The notes: generated by a model from the letters alone, not told the origin. Counted from the first letter of the stretch, positions 1-34,321 are shown. The stretch: DNA of 64,000 nucleotides from Datnioides undecimradiatus (GCA_008933995.1 WARS01003734.1:77501-141500); one strand, 5' to 3'. Made by a program: numbers and translations.

Positions 1-272
1 CTGACTGCAGACACTACTTACTGTATATACTCAGATTCAGTCAGGGCAGATGGCCGTCCACCCTGATCCAGGATCTGTCCAAGGTTTCTGCCTGTTAAAG
101 GAAGTTTTTCCTTGCCACTGTTGCCAAGTGCTTGCTCATGGTGGAACTGTTGGGTGTAATTAACAGTAATGAGTGTGGTCTAGATCCGCTCTGTTTGTAA
201 AGTGCCCTGAGATGACTTTTGTTGTGAATTGGCGCTATATAAATAAAACTGAATTGAATTGAATTGAATTAC
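1..272 (+). mobile_element. 3' tail of a fish LINE/SINE family ending in (GAATT)n
   Basis: The stretch with CTGTTAAAGGAAGTTTTTCC, CCAAGTGCTTGCTCATGG and TGGCGCTATATAAATAAAAC followed by tandem TGAAT pentamers is a well-known, high-copy 3' end of retroelements in teleost genomes. The left end is beyond the window. Clade assignment (L2/Rex1-like) is not certain. Confidence 0.75.
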
Positions 273-1673
273 TGGTTGTCTAAGCATGTCACAGTGCTAT
301 TCGTGGCTCTGCTGCATTGAGGGATCTGAGTTCTTCCTCCATCTCTGCAGGTTTGTGTGTTTCAGGTTGTGATACTGGATCCTGAGCAGGTGACTCACCT
401 GTTGCTGTACTGTGTGTATAAGATTGTGGAAATGATGAAACAGGAAGTTCCCAGCAGGAGGAAAACACACTTGCTGGAGGACGCTCGCATTGTTAGGATC
501 TTCTGAACAGACCAACGTGGACGTCTTCTTCTTCTTCTCCTTCCTTTACTGTTTTCCTGTCAGGTGAGCTCAGGTGAGACGCTGAGGCTAAAGTCCAATC
601 ATACCAGCAGGAGGAGGAGGAGGAGGAGGGGGAGGGTGGGACGGTGGGAGGATGGGGGGAGGTCTGAGCTCTGCAGGCTGTAATTCACAGGTCAGATCTC
701 ACCTGCTGACAGGTAAACTGAACTGGTTGGACCAGTTTGTGTGATTGTGAGTAAACACACACACAGGTCGAGGTCTTCTTCTCTGGTCATTCACACGTCG
801 TGACGTCACGGTCGGGTTTTAATTAAACTGAGCTGCAAAACAGTCAGAGCAAACAGCAGCTAAACTATTCATTATTCATTGCACACATTAATGTGATTTA
901 AAGCGTAAACGGCGCCTTTAGCTGTTGTTTAATATAATCATATTAAACTCAGTTAAATGGTTTGTTAACAGCTTGAATCAGCTGATTGATGAGGCTGCGG
1001 TAACGGGCGGGTTCACGCTGCGTGACGTCATTACCGGAGAAAATCCATTAACATCACGATACATTTTTCAGAATAAAGGTGTTTATTCCTATCTCATTCA
1101 TTTAAAAACGTCTATCATCATTTTCAGATATTAACTCATTAATATGATATGATACCTCATTATATTCAATAAAGCTTCTTCACTAGCCGGCACGTTTTGC
1201 TAATGCTAACGCTAACACTATTCCGGTGTAAACCAGATCCATTAAGGATCAGAGAGGCTAACGTTAGCGTGACCGAAGCGGCGACGGTACGACGTTAGTT
1301 TCCACTGACTGGAGTTAGCCTGTTAGCTTTGAATGCTAGCGGCTGCATCAAGTAGCTTACTGCAGTGTTGAAGCGTACGGAGGCTCAGAGCTGCCAACGG
1401 TTATGTTAGTGACATCATCTAAAGATCATAAGGTGGTTATTTTATCATCTCAAATGAACAAAGTTGTTTTTTCTCTTGAAACTTTTCTGGGTTTTTATTT
1501 TCACGCAGGTGACGCGACAATGTGGCTAACGCTAGCGAGGGTGAACGTCACCTGAAGACGAAATGTTCAGTGGTTTGTTGTAAGAGTTCGTCTGAGGACG
1601 GTCTGAGTTATTAATATTATCATCATCAGTAACAGGAGGGGCAACATTAACTTCTCAATCTACAATCAAGGTG
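273..1673. other. non-coding stretch with CRE-bearing CpG-richer region
   Basis: No convincing exon is seen. Two perfect palindromic CRE sites TGACGTCA occur at 801-808 and 1023-1030. CG dinucleotides are locally more frequent between about 780 and 1560, so this could be the promoter of a gene to the left of the window. Confidence 0.4.
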
Positions 1674-2227
1674 TTTATTTATTTACTGTCATGAAAAAGT
1701 CTTTACAGTCAATTTAAATAAAAATAAAAAACTGTTTCACTGTCTATTTAAAAACCAAAGAGGAGCAGAGTCATTAAACATCAGACGTCAGCCAAAACAC
1801 TACGTTACCCACGATGCACCACTTCTGCTGCACAAACCCACGTCCTTCAGAGGTTTTTAACGAATTATAAATATTTCCAGAGAAAAGTTGAATATTGTTT
1901 ATTAATTTTACTTTAACTATGAAACGTATTAAAATAAAAACCCTCGCCTCTGGCTCCTTTGTGCCTCCACATGTATTGATAAGTAATAAATAATGTATTG
2001 ATTCCCCATATTTACTGAATAAACAGGAACTGCTGACCTAACACTCTCCTAATGATCATATGAACTCAAACATTGGTCGGAGCAGTGTTTGCTCCTCAGT
2101 CGTCACATTAAATGTGAAGTTGCACGTTTCTTCGTTCTGACGTGAACCTAAAGTGTTTTACTTTCAAGTCTTGGGAGTCGGCGTTGCCATGGTAACTGTC
2201 CGCCGCTGCAGAGAGGATGGACGCGTC
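1674..2227 (-). other. mxra7: mxra7 3' UTR with candidate poly(A) signals
   Basis: Downstream of the mxra7 stop, minus-strand AATAAA hexamers occur at 1898-1903 and 1674-1683. The A/T-rich sequence between them has no convincing ORF. Which signal is used cannot be told from sequence. Confidence 0.5.
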
Positions 2228-20664
<18,437 letters not shown>

Positions 20665-20701
20665 GGCGGATTAAAGTTAAAAAGTTTAAAGTGTGTGTTC
20701 G

Positions 20702-20732
<31 letters not shown>

Positions 20733-20900
20733 CTGAGGAGGAGGTCGCTGTATTTATCAGTCCGCTGTCACACACACACTGAGCTGCATCCCGCCGCTCC
20801 ACACAATCTGACCGCAAGAGCTGACAACACGCGCACACTCACTTACCACACTTCTGGGCTCACTTCAAAATAAAAGCCCAAACAGGAAGTGACCTGCTTT
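20665..20900 (-). promoter_or_regulatory. mxra7 promoter region
   Basis: The sequence just upstream of the mxra7 ATG holds a (GT)n run at 20702-20729 and, further out, an ETS-like CAGGAAGTGAC near 20884. No clear TATA box lies at a suitable distance. Boundaries are approximate. Confidence 0.35.
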
Positions 20901-20980
20901 ATGTATCGTCGGTTTGATATCAGAGTAAAATGTTTGTTTTTTAAGTGAATCCAGATCATAAACAAACTGCGGCCACTAAT

Positions 20981-21137
20981 TAATGTAACTAAGTACATTT
21001 ACTCAAATACTTTACTGAAGTATAGACTCTTACTACAGCATTTCCATTATATTCAGCTTCACAGTCTCAACTATGTCTCTGAGGTTAATGTCATGATTAC
21101 ACATGTATAAGTTTAGTTACTAGTTACCTTGCTGCCC
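20981..21137. repeat. second fragment of the GTGGTGGAAAGTAACT family
   Basis: TAACTAAGTACATTTACTCA then TACTTTACTGAAGTA and TTTAGTTACTAGTTACCTTG are segments of the same teleost repeat. It lies between mxra7 and the jmjd6 3' UTR. Confidence 0.6.
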
Positions 21138-21917
21138 AGGTAATCATCCTTTATCTCTTATGATCGCCTGCATCTTTGAATGTTTGTGATGAACTGGGAG
21201 TAATTTATTTCATCCTAAAGAAGAACAGAGCTGTGAATAAATAAAGATGGAAACACGTGAACAAAGTTTAAAGAAAAGGTGTTTTTACATCTGATGCCGT
21301 CGTTTAATGCTGCAAATCACTTTGCCAATAAAGAGAAACCTTTAAACTTCATTTTGTTGAACTGAACTCTGGGAAATAAACTCTATATAATAATTTACTC
21401 TTATAAACTGTCTCCATATGAAGCTGCGTGTTTCATGTGAGACATATTAGTTGGCTGTGTTTAAATAATAGCTCAGTGATTCGACTCAGACTGAGATTTA
21501 ACTTCGAGTAAAACATATATAATTAAAAATAAATAAAACCAGTCCGTGACTTTTCTCCACCCGTGTTTAATTATCAGAGCTTTTCATTGTGGACTGATCG
21601 TCTGACTGTTCTCTCAAACAATAACCAGAAAATAATATTAAAATAATATATATAATATTAATATTAAAATGTTGTTTGATCCGTCCAGTAGGCCAACATG
21701 CTTGTTTGTTGTGACAGGAGGCATCAAATCATCTAGTGAGAAGCTGGAACTGAACATGTATGAAACATATCAGGAGGTTACTCCGTCATGGTCCATCAGC
21801 ACAGACATGCAGACACCTACAGCCGCTCTGTGGTCTCTGTGCTGAGCTGGTTAATGAAGCGCCTCGCTCACTTTGAATAAACAAACAGACAAACACGTTT
21901 TGAGTCATAGAAAAGAT

Positions 21918-24322
21918 TTTATTGACCAACAGAATGAAGTTCATCACACCAGGCTCCGTCTCCTCTGATTCATCAGCATTACACCTGGAGACGGAGACCT
22001 TCACCAAAGGCACCATGTGACCGACCTCACAGACCAACACGGCGCCGTCACACCTCACAGACGCAATCAGTCACACAACACGACGACAACAGACGCTACT
22101 TCGTTATAGGCACTTTAGTCTGAAGCAACAGGCTGACATGCAGTGCGCACAGACGCAGCCTGGAGGAGTCCGTCGCAGCTGAGCAGCTTCGACCGCGAGA
22201 CGCAGACGATTCACCAGCGGCGACCCGGATCAAACCCGCCTCTAAAACAGATTCTCTGACGAAACAAACTCGTGGCACAAAACACGACGTGAAGGCGTCA
22301 AACTCACAGTGAGGAGTCGGATCAGACGTTTTCACTGTTGTCTGGTGTCTCATAAAGTTCAAACAGGAAGCGGAACATGATCTTTGTTATTGATTCATCT
22401 GCTGATTATTTACCGTCTGTCTGAACCTCAGACATTCATCGGCTCTTCTCTCGTCTGTTTCCATCATTAATCAGCTCGCTGGAGGATCACAGCTCATCTG
22501 TAACCATCCAAACATGTTGCTGCTTCAAGCGTGACTGAAATGATTCCTCGTTAATAAAACAGACTCATCTTCCTCAGACTGACCGACGGCTCAGCTGTGA
22601 TCAGAGGACCCATCAATAACAACTTCCTGCTGCTGAACGAGCAGCTGAAGTGGTCCAATCAGTCCTAACCTCAACCTGCGACATGCCGACTCAGCTCCAG
22701 TGCATCCTGGGAGATTATTAGGGGATGGTTGTTGGTATAAATACTTGTTTTATTCGTGTTCAGATCAAACAAACTGCTTTACACAAAACCCAGTGGCGCC
22801 GCACCATTTGATAGAGTCACATCACCTGCAGCTGATTCGATGACTGGTTCATCATTTCAGTCATTTTCAAGCAAAACTAGAGAAAAATACAGAAAATTTA
22901 AAACGAGTGTGAAACTTTTCGGATTTTTGCAGCTCGAACAAGGCGAATCAGCCAAGCTTCAGCTCCTCGTCACATCAACTGCTCCTGCAGCTCCTGCAGC
23001 TCCTGCAGCTCCTGCAGCCGAGCAGCGCCCCCTGCAGCAGAGCACAACACCAACAAGCCTCCAGCAGCACGCGGCACACAGCAGCAAATCAACGAAATGG
23101 CAAAAAAACAAAAATCTCCCCCCACCTCCACCTGAGCACTCCAGCTCCACTGAAGCACCAGTGTGTGTGTGTGTGTGTGTGTGTGTCTGTGTGTGTGACT
23201 GAAGGATACTTTCAATTCCAGCACAGAGTTAAATCACCAGGGCAACAACAAAAGTCACATACACACACACATACACAGCTGCTGAGGGGGAGTCGAACAA
23301 ACTCTGAACCATTTTCACTGAGGAGCCGTCTTGCTGCAGCGGACCTGGCCTGGTGATGCATTGTGGGGGCGCTAGCAGGAAGCTAATGCGCGTGCCGTCT
23401 TCTCCACTCACACTTAAATACAAAGGCGGACAGTCAAAGCATGTGAAGCAGTCCACAGGAAACAGGAAGCGATGGATTACAGTTATCTGTCTTCTGATGA
23501 ACTGCGTCACGTTAGCGGCGAGCTAACGCTAACAGAGACTGTTGTTAATCATCTCATCAATACAAGTTTTGACTGAGTGACATGATGAACAGTGTCAGGG
23601 GAGGAAACAATGCAGCACAGCAGGAAGAAGCTAGCCTGTTAGCATGTTAGCTATTAGCTTGCAAGCTACAGTAGTTCACAGAGTCGCCGTGTGAGTCGCC
23701 TCCGCTCAGTCAAACTAAACGCTCTGTGTTGAGCTGCAGGTGGATTTTGCTGCTGCTCTCTGGTGTGATCAGACTAGTTCAGACCAGTTTGGCCCAGTTC
23801 AGACCAGTGTGACCCAGTTCAGACCAGTGTGACCCAGTTCAGACCAGTGTGACCCAGTTCAGACCAGCCTCCAGGAGCTCAGGCTGCTGCCGTGCAGAGG
23901 AACTGGTGGATGAACGTGTCACAACCTTCATAAATATTCTCAACACTCACATCAGGAAGCAGCTCAGAGTCTTTTAAACACCACCACAGTTCCCAGTGTT
24001 ACCCCCGCCACCACCCCCCTGCCGGCCCCCCAGAACCCTCCCTGCTCTGGTACTGGCATCTCCCTCCACCTCCTCCCACTACAGAAGCTACAGACACAAA
24101 CAGAAACTGATTGGTGTTAAAAGCACAGTGGTGGCAGGTCTCCAGCAGCCCCTCCCACCCCGCCCCCCCAGCTCAGATCCTCCTCCTTAATCTACAACTC
24201 GCTCTCAGCGGCAGCCATCTTGTCGCATTCAGGGGTTCAGATTTTTACCTAAACTAGACTAGAAGCTGTTTCTGTGTTCGTCAGCAGAGGCGTCACCGCT
24301 GAGGGGGGGCGGAGGCTGGAGG
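21918..24322 (-). other. jmjd6: jmjd6 3' UTR with proximal and distal poly(A) candidates
   Basis: No convincing ORF lies between the jmjd6 stop and the next gene. Minus-strand AATAAAA hexamers occur at 22748-22753 and 21918-21923. They would give 3' UTRs of about 1.6 or 2.4 kb. The stretch also holds a roughly 20-bp tandem repeat (23766-23869), a (GT)n run (23161-23200) and C-rich sequence near 24000. Confidence 0.5.
23766..23869. repeat. 20-bp tandem repeat GACCCAGTTCAGACCAGTGT
   Basis: About five copies of the 20-bp unit, the middle ones identical, lie within the presumed jmjd6 3' UTR. Confidence 0.85.
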
Positions 24323-28923
<4,601 letters not shown>

Positions 28924-29578
28924 TCCTCCTCTTGAGGGTTTACACAGAAAACGTGTGTTACCGCTGCTCAGCTAGCTATCGAGCTAACCTGGGGCTACTA
29001 CACGCACACATCCACTAGCCTGAACTGATACCCGGCTAACTGCCCTGTTCTGACAGTCTCACCTGATTTATCTGATTTGGACAACAAAACCAGGACGAGG
29101 CTGGTGCGTTAGACACGTCCTCTGGTCTTAACCAACAAACGTGAGGACGCGTTTAAAACCCGCCTGTGAGATACAGTTTGATTAGCTGCTAACAAGAGCA
29201 GCGTGCTATCTGGCAGGCGACACAATGCTTAGGCAACAGATTGACGTAATTTAACACCCGCCCCAGTTCCAGGAAGAGAGCGTTCATTGGCCACAACGCC
29301 AGCAAACGCAAAACGTTGATTGGATAGGCTCTAGATCGAGCGTTCCCGCCCGGCATTTGTGTGGATTTGATTGGCTGGTAAAACGTCATTCTCGTGTTTT
29401 GGTCAATGCGGAAATAGATACAAGCATGGCTGCCAGTGAAGCGGCAGCGGTAAAAATATAAATAATAAGTTGTCCGATCTGAATTTCCCATCAGGAGAAA
29501 GAGGCAAAATAATAGCTTGTGATGTAATTATGTGACGTAATTACGTGGTGATGTAATTGGAGGCTGTTGACCTGCACA
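28924..29578. promoter_or_regulatory. bidirectional jmjd6 / mettl23 promoter
   Basis: The two start codons face away from each other across 655 bp. The interval contains three ATTGG (inverted CCAAT) boxes near 29286, 29319 and 29369, an E2F-like TTCCCGCC near 29343, and a YY1-like AAGCATGGCTGCC at 29423-29435. It also holds an unusual cluster of bZIP/CRE-like sites at 29520-29562 (TGATGTAATT, TGACGTAATTACG). No TATA box is seen. The arrangement is typical of a housekeeping divergent promoter. Confidence 0.75.
29426..29461 (+). other. short upstream ORF in the mettl23 leader region
   Basis: ATG at 29426 opens an 11-codon frame (MAASEAAAVKI, then stop) in a YY1-like context, 118 nt before the end of the intergenic region. 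If transcription starts upstream of it, this is a uORF of mettl23. The internal GCG/GTAAAA could instead be a weak donor. Confidence 0.3.
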
Positions 29579-31098
29579 ATGGACAGCAGCGGAGCCGAAA
29601 CACCGAGCGTAGCTTACAAAGTTTTCACGTTTGAGGAAAGAAAGAAAAACACATTGGAGTCACTTTCTGTCTCAATACCCGAGGTACGTTTCAGTTACTG
29701 AATACAATATTACACCCGAGGAACAGCACGTGTTACACCTCACTGTGCGCGTGAAACTGACTCCAACTTGGGATACAACGCAGCTGGTGCATTGGTGCTG
29801 AATCAAGCTGGTCACGTCTGAAAACGTGTGCACAGAAATGGTCTTTACCCGTCAGATGCACGATCCGAGGCTTTGTACACAGTGGTTGTTTTATTGGACT
29901 GTGACCTTGGGTAACTGTAAAGCTGTAACCATTAACAGATTCTTACTTTAAATGAATGGATGAATGTAAGTGTTGTACTGCAACAATAAATTGTGCATTA
30001 ATGCAACATCTCCCTACATGTTTACTATGCCGCGCATGGTTCGGCTGTGTTGTAGCTAACGGTGATGCCCGTTCTCAGGTCCTGGATCCACAGTATGGGA
30101 TGTACGTGTGGCCCTGTGCTGTGGTGCTGGCTCAGTATCTCTGGACTCGAAGAGAAGAGCTGAGACACAAGACGGTGCTGGAGGTGAGATGAAGAACGTG
30201 TCGTGTCATGGAAAAACAGCTTGTCCTGTCAGAGACCATGACCTGAAGTGTCTGTCCGCAGCTCGGCGCTGGTGTGAGTCTGCCAGGTGTGGTGGCAGCC
30301 AGGTGCGGTGCGAAGGTGATCCTATCAGACAGCGCTAAGACCCCGGTGTGTCTGGAGAACTGCAGACGCAGCTGTGAAGCCAACGGCCTGCGGGACGTGG
30401 TGGTGTTGGGCCTCACATGGGGGGAAATCTCACCGGATCTGGTCCTGCTTCCTCAGCTGGACGTCATTCTGGGATCAGATGTTTTCTACGAGCCACAAGG
30501 TCGGTTCCTGTGCAGTGTTTCATTTCATGGATTAGTTACGAATGCTAACGCTCTTGTGTTTGAATGGGAGTGACACAGTTGGTTTCAGCGTGTGGTGAAA
30601 ACAGTGAGGCACATGTTGAACCTGAAGGCATCATCAGCTGCACAGCCAGAACTTTGAGCTATAGCAACTTGAAATTGCCTTTTCCATGACAGCCCTGGTG
30701 TCCGCAAACTTTTGGCCATGTAATCCCTGATGATCTGTTCCAGATTTTGAAGACGTCCTCGTGACGGTTGCCTTCCTCCTGAGGAAGAACCCCGGCGCTC
30801 AGTTCTGGACCACGTACCAGGAGCGAAGGTTCCGTGTCGCCGACTCGTTTCTGTTTTCACTGTTGTTTGTGTTTTCATGTCTGTTCGACCGCTGCAGCTT
30901 TAATCTCCCTCCTCCTGCTGCTTCAGTGCCGACTGGTCCATCGAGGCTTCGCTCCACAGGTGGAGGCTGAGCTGCGTCGACGTTCAGCTGGAGACGTTTG
31001 ACGCAGACAGAGCGGAGCTGGCCGGGTCGACTCTGCCCGGCAGCCACAGCGTCCTGATGATGATGATCAAGCTGCGGACGGACGATGCTGGACTGTGA
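29579..31098 (+). CDS. mettl23: mettl23, histone-arginine methyltransferase-like protein, 5 exons
   Basis: Exons are 29579-29683, 30079-30183, 30262-30499, 30744-30828 and 30927-31098. Phases 0, 0, 1 and 2 agree: 705 nt, 234 residues. It is a class I SAM-dependent methyltransferase of the METTL21/23 group. Motif I is LGAGVSLPGVVAA (exon 3), the acidic strand-2 motif is VILSDS, and the post-motif DVFYEPQDFEDV spans exons 3-4. The MYVWPCAVVLAQYLW block is where the commonly cited human isoform begins; here about 41 residues precede it, starting MDSSGAETPSVAYKVFTFEE. The C-terminus has RSADWSIEASLHRW and STLPGSHSVLMMMIKL, both close to human METTL23. The mammalian protein has been linked to H3R17 methylation. 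Poly(A) signals ATTAAA (31180-31185) and AATAAA (about 31252) follow. Confidence 0.97.
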
Positions 31099-31256
31099 CG
31101 GAGCTCGTCTGCTGGACTGTGACGGAGCTCGTCTGCTGGTCTGTGTGCTGCTTTAATGAAACAGCGTTTACTGGGAATCATTAAAACTCTTTATGGTCGG
31201 AGGTGGTGGAAATGATGTTACTGCGTGTTTACTGATCATTTTATATTTGTTAATAA

Positions 31257-31312
31257 AAATATGAATTAAAAGTGATTTTGCTCTTTAAAATCAACAGACA
31301 GACTTCTGTAAC

Positions 31313-31358
<46 letters not shown>

Positions 31359-32097
31359 ACTCAAACACTAACCTGACAGGAGCACGTTTGTGACACCTTG
31401 GTTTGTTTGTTACGTGATTTTATGCAGCAGGACGACATGATGAGCTGTTTATAGTTTAATTATGATTTTTACATTTTTTATTTGTAGATCGACAGTTGGA
31501 CGAGTGTGTTTTGTATTTGACAGAATAAACATTAAAACTGTTCTGCCAAAGTTTAAACACCTGACCTGCTGAACCGTCACCAGCAGGGGGCAGCAAGTCA
31601 CCGAACAGCTGAGCACGTGACAAGCTTGCATCGGAGGAAAGTAACTGAGTACATTTACTCAAGTCGTGTACTTCATATAGTTTTAAGCTACTTCAAACTT
31701 TTACTGCTAAATATACGAAACTTATAAAATAGTGAATGTTTAAGATTCACAACAGTTTGTCTTCAGTCACAATAACAGATCAGCCTGTGTTCGAGATCAA
31801 AGCAGTGTCAGTGCAGCCTGGTGTGAAGCAGCAGGGACAGCGTGAAGGTTTGAAACCGGGCCTCATTTTTAAAACAGCGGTAAAGAGAAACATGCTGCTC
31901 TGATGAGGGACCATTAAACTGCACGGGACCTCTGTAAAGTCCTTCATATCGTCTCAGTGCATTTGACTGAATACGGCAGCTTTAATGTGACAGATGTTTT
32001 CTTTATGATCGTCAGCAGCTCTCTGAAGAATTAATCAGTGAGTCTGAGCTTCGTTTAAAAAGTCTGAGAGCAGAAGCAGAGCCGAGCCGTTAAAGAG
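31257..32097. other. interval between the mettl23 and nupr1 3' ends
   Basis: No gene is seen. It contains the (GT)n run at 31315-31357 and one repeat fragment. It joins the two syntenic blocks. Confidence 0.6.
31635..31740. repeat. third fragment of the GTGGTGGAAAGTAACT family
   Basis: AAAGTAACTGAGTACATTTA and CTCAAGTCGTGTACTTCA match the family terminus. The fragment lies in the interval that joins the 17q25-like and 16p11-like gene blocks. Confidence 0.6.
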
Positions 32098-32429
32098 TTT
32101 TAATCATAAAAACACTTTAAAAATGTCAACACACCAAAAATCACCCAACTGCCACCACCACAATCACATGTGCACCATCCCGGTCTGAGCAGGGACCCAG
32201 GTGCACTCCACCACAGGTGAGTGCTTCGCAACACCTACAGGCGGAGGAGCCGCAGTCTGCAGAGGCAGCGCGGTCACTGCTGCAGCTGGAACATCTGGGT
32301 CTGCAGCTCCTCTTCACGCCCAGGTTAAACCTCGCCCATTGGAGCTCAGGACGCTCCTGCCGTCTGCAAGTCTCGTTCTGTCGCCATGAAGGCCGTGGTC
32401 GGTTTCCAGGATAAGCCGTCCGAGTCGCC
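32098..32429 (-). other. nupr1: probable non-coding last exon (3' UTR) of nupr1
   Basis: A strong minus-strand acceptor (TTGTTTTGCTCCTCAG) ends at 32430, and an ATTAAA hexamer lies at 32098-32103. Joined to the donor just past the nupr1 stop, this gives a roughly 330-nt 3' UTR exon. The stop is only 8 nt before the junction, so it would not be expected to trigger nonsense-mediated decay. Confidence 0.5.
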
Positions 32430-33485
32430 CTGAGGAGCAAAACAAGACGCTGCTCGTTTAAAAACACTTGAGTCTGAGCTGCAAACACACCGCAGCCTTA
32501 ATGTTGCTGTTGTTCATATGAAGTCTGGCAGAGCCACAACACAACTAAAAACTACCAGGGTGGAGATTTAACAGCTCGACTCCACTCAACACAACTTCAC
32601 TGCATAATTAATGTACACAACTGAAATCAAATGTTTTGGATTCACACTTTTTCCCTTTGCAAGCTAAAAAGTTTTAAACGCTTCATGCGCCAAATGTCAT
32701 TTAGAAAGCGACACATTTAAAGTTATTTGCTTGATTTAAGCGCATTGCGCACCAGAGGAGTCAGTGTTTAATGCAGCACCTGGTGAACAGTTAGAACCTC
32801 CCTCAGACACTGAAGTCTAACGCGTCTCTGCAGACGGAAACAGTCAAACGCTCCTGGTTCAAAATACCATATAGAAACAGAGGTTTTCGCCAATATGTGA
32901 AGTCAGAATATTTGAAACGACTCAACTGTTTAATTAATAATAAGTCAAATCGTCGCTGTGAAACTCGGCGCAGGGTTTCTCAGGTGAAACAAAGAGTTAA
33001 CTCTCAGTTCAGGGCAGATTGGATGAAGCGTCCACTGGTGACTGACTGAGCTGTGGAGGATGGGCAGCGTGAGGACAAGACTCTTAAAGGGGAAGAGAGT
33101 TTGTTTTGTCATGATTCAATTACTTCTCCGCAATTATTCAAATTTCATGCGACAAACATATTTTTTAAAATCACCGATTTCAAGTATCCACAAAGTTCTG
33201 AATGTAAAAAACAAATTAATGATGAAGCGACTTTACTGGTCACAAAACAAGCGACTCCATTAAATTCGGCGCATGTGAAACAGAAAACACCAACTCTGAG
33301 GATAAAAACCTGCTTTTGAGACGCAACCGCTCCGCTGAGTAGCGGCAGCAAAAAGCACTTGAGTGAGTCCAAACGTCATTAAGACATTAGTTGATTTAAG
33401 GAGTTTACTGACTCTGTTCAAGCGCAGACAGCATCGAATGATTCAGCAGCTGTGACAGATTAAAGAGCTGGCCTCACCTCAGAAT

Positions 33486-33830
33486 TCACTCCTTGGCTTT
33501 CTTCTCGCTGTTCTGGAGTTTCTCCACTATCTTGCGCTCATGGCCGCCGGGGTTGTGTCTGTTGGTGTTTTCACTCGCCTCCTTCTTCGTCCTGCCTTTC
33601 CGAGCCGAGCCCTCTGTTCACAACAAACACACTCAAGTTTAATTCTAACAAACAAACAAACATCTCGTTAACTGGCCTCAGGTGAGACTCAGCGTGTCGT
33701 TAATTAGTGAAAAGGTGACAAACGTCATCTCACCTGCGTATTTGTCGGTCAGGTTGTAATATTCATATTGATCGTAATACTCATCTTCAAAGCTCGTGGG
33801 CTTCAGGTTCTTCACGTCCACGTGACTCAT
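33486..33830 (-). CDS. nupr1: nupr1, nuclear protein 1 transcriptional regulator, 2 coding exons
   Basis: Coding exons are 33830-33734 and 33613-33486, joined in phase 1: 225 nt, 74 residues (human 82). The protein begins [20 protein letters not shown], an acidic/tyrosine-rich part. The family hallmark follows: [10 protein letters not shown] with NTNR, then [19 protein letters not shown]. This basic, intrinsically disordered region contains the nuclear localisation signal. The family consists of small stress-induced chromatin-associated co-regulators. A donor (GAG/GTGAGG) lies 8 nt after the stop at 33478, so the 3' UTR appears to be spliced, as in human NUPR1 where the last exon is non-coding. 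The gene is divergent from sgf29, a known mammalian neighbour on 16p11.2. Fish carry nupr1 paralogs; which one this is was not determined. Confidence 0.93.
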
Positions 33831-33961
33831 GTTTGTTTTTTGCTCCAACAAAGAAAGTTTGTCGAGTTTCAGAAGCAGAAATAAAAAACAATCAGCAGCA
33901 GGAAGACTGACCCTGAACGCACCACGGAGGAGGAAAACAAGAAGTTCCTCCAGAGGTTCGG

Positions 33962-33969
33962 TTTTTATA
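33962..33969 (-). promoter_or_regulatory. nupr1 TATA box
   Basis: The minus strand reads TATAAAAA about 132 bp upstream of the nupr1 ATG. That position would place the transcription start near 33935. TATA-containing promoters are usual for stress-induced genes such as nupr1. Confidence 0.6.
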
Positions 33970-34004
33970 ACGGGAACAGCGAGCTCCTCCTCCTCCACAC
34001 TGAC

Positions 34005-34280
34005 AGAGAGACAGGCAGGCAGACAGGCAGAGAGGCAGGCAGGCAGGCAGAGAGGCAGGCAGGCAGGCAGAGAGGCAGGCAGGCAGGCAGAGAGACAGGC
34101 AGGCATACAGACAGGCAGAGAAGCAGGCAGAGAGGCAGGCAGACAGACAGGCAGGCAGGCAGCGAGGAAGGCAGGCAGACAGGCAGGCAGGCAGGCAGAG
34201 AGGCAGAGAGGCAGGCAGACAGACTGGCAGAGAGGCAGGCAGGCATACAGACAGGCAGAGAGGCAGGCAGGCAGACAGGT
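34005..34280. repeat. CAGG/CAGA-rich minisatellite in the nupr1 promoter
   Basis: About 275 bp of CAGG tetranucleotides are interspersed with CAGA and GAGG variants (for example AGGCAGGCAGACAGGCAGAG). The long ORFs it opens on both strands are artefacts of a repeat that contains no stop codon. Confidence 0.9.
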
Positions 34281-34302
34281 TTCCTCTTTCTGCTGCAGAA
34301 AT

Positions 34303-34311
34303 GTTGCATCA
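34303..34311 (-). promoter_or_regulatory. CARE-type (C/EBP-ATF) element upstream of nupr1
   Basis: The minus strand reads TGATGCAAC, matching the C/EBP-ATF response element consensus TGATGnAAn. NUPR1 is a known ATF4-axis stress gene in mammals. The element is about 335 bp upstream of the TATA box. The CAGG-type minisatellite lies between them. Confidence 0.5.
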
Positions 34312-34321
34312 TTTCGTAACA

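Noticed and set aside
22756..23202. 148-codon plus frame with APAAPAAPA
   Set aside because: It lies in the jmjd6 3' UTR, arises from short CTGCAGCTC and GT repeats, and has no homology.
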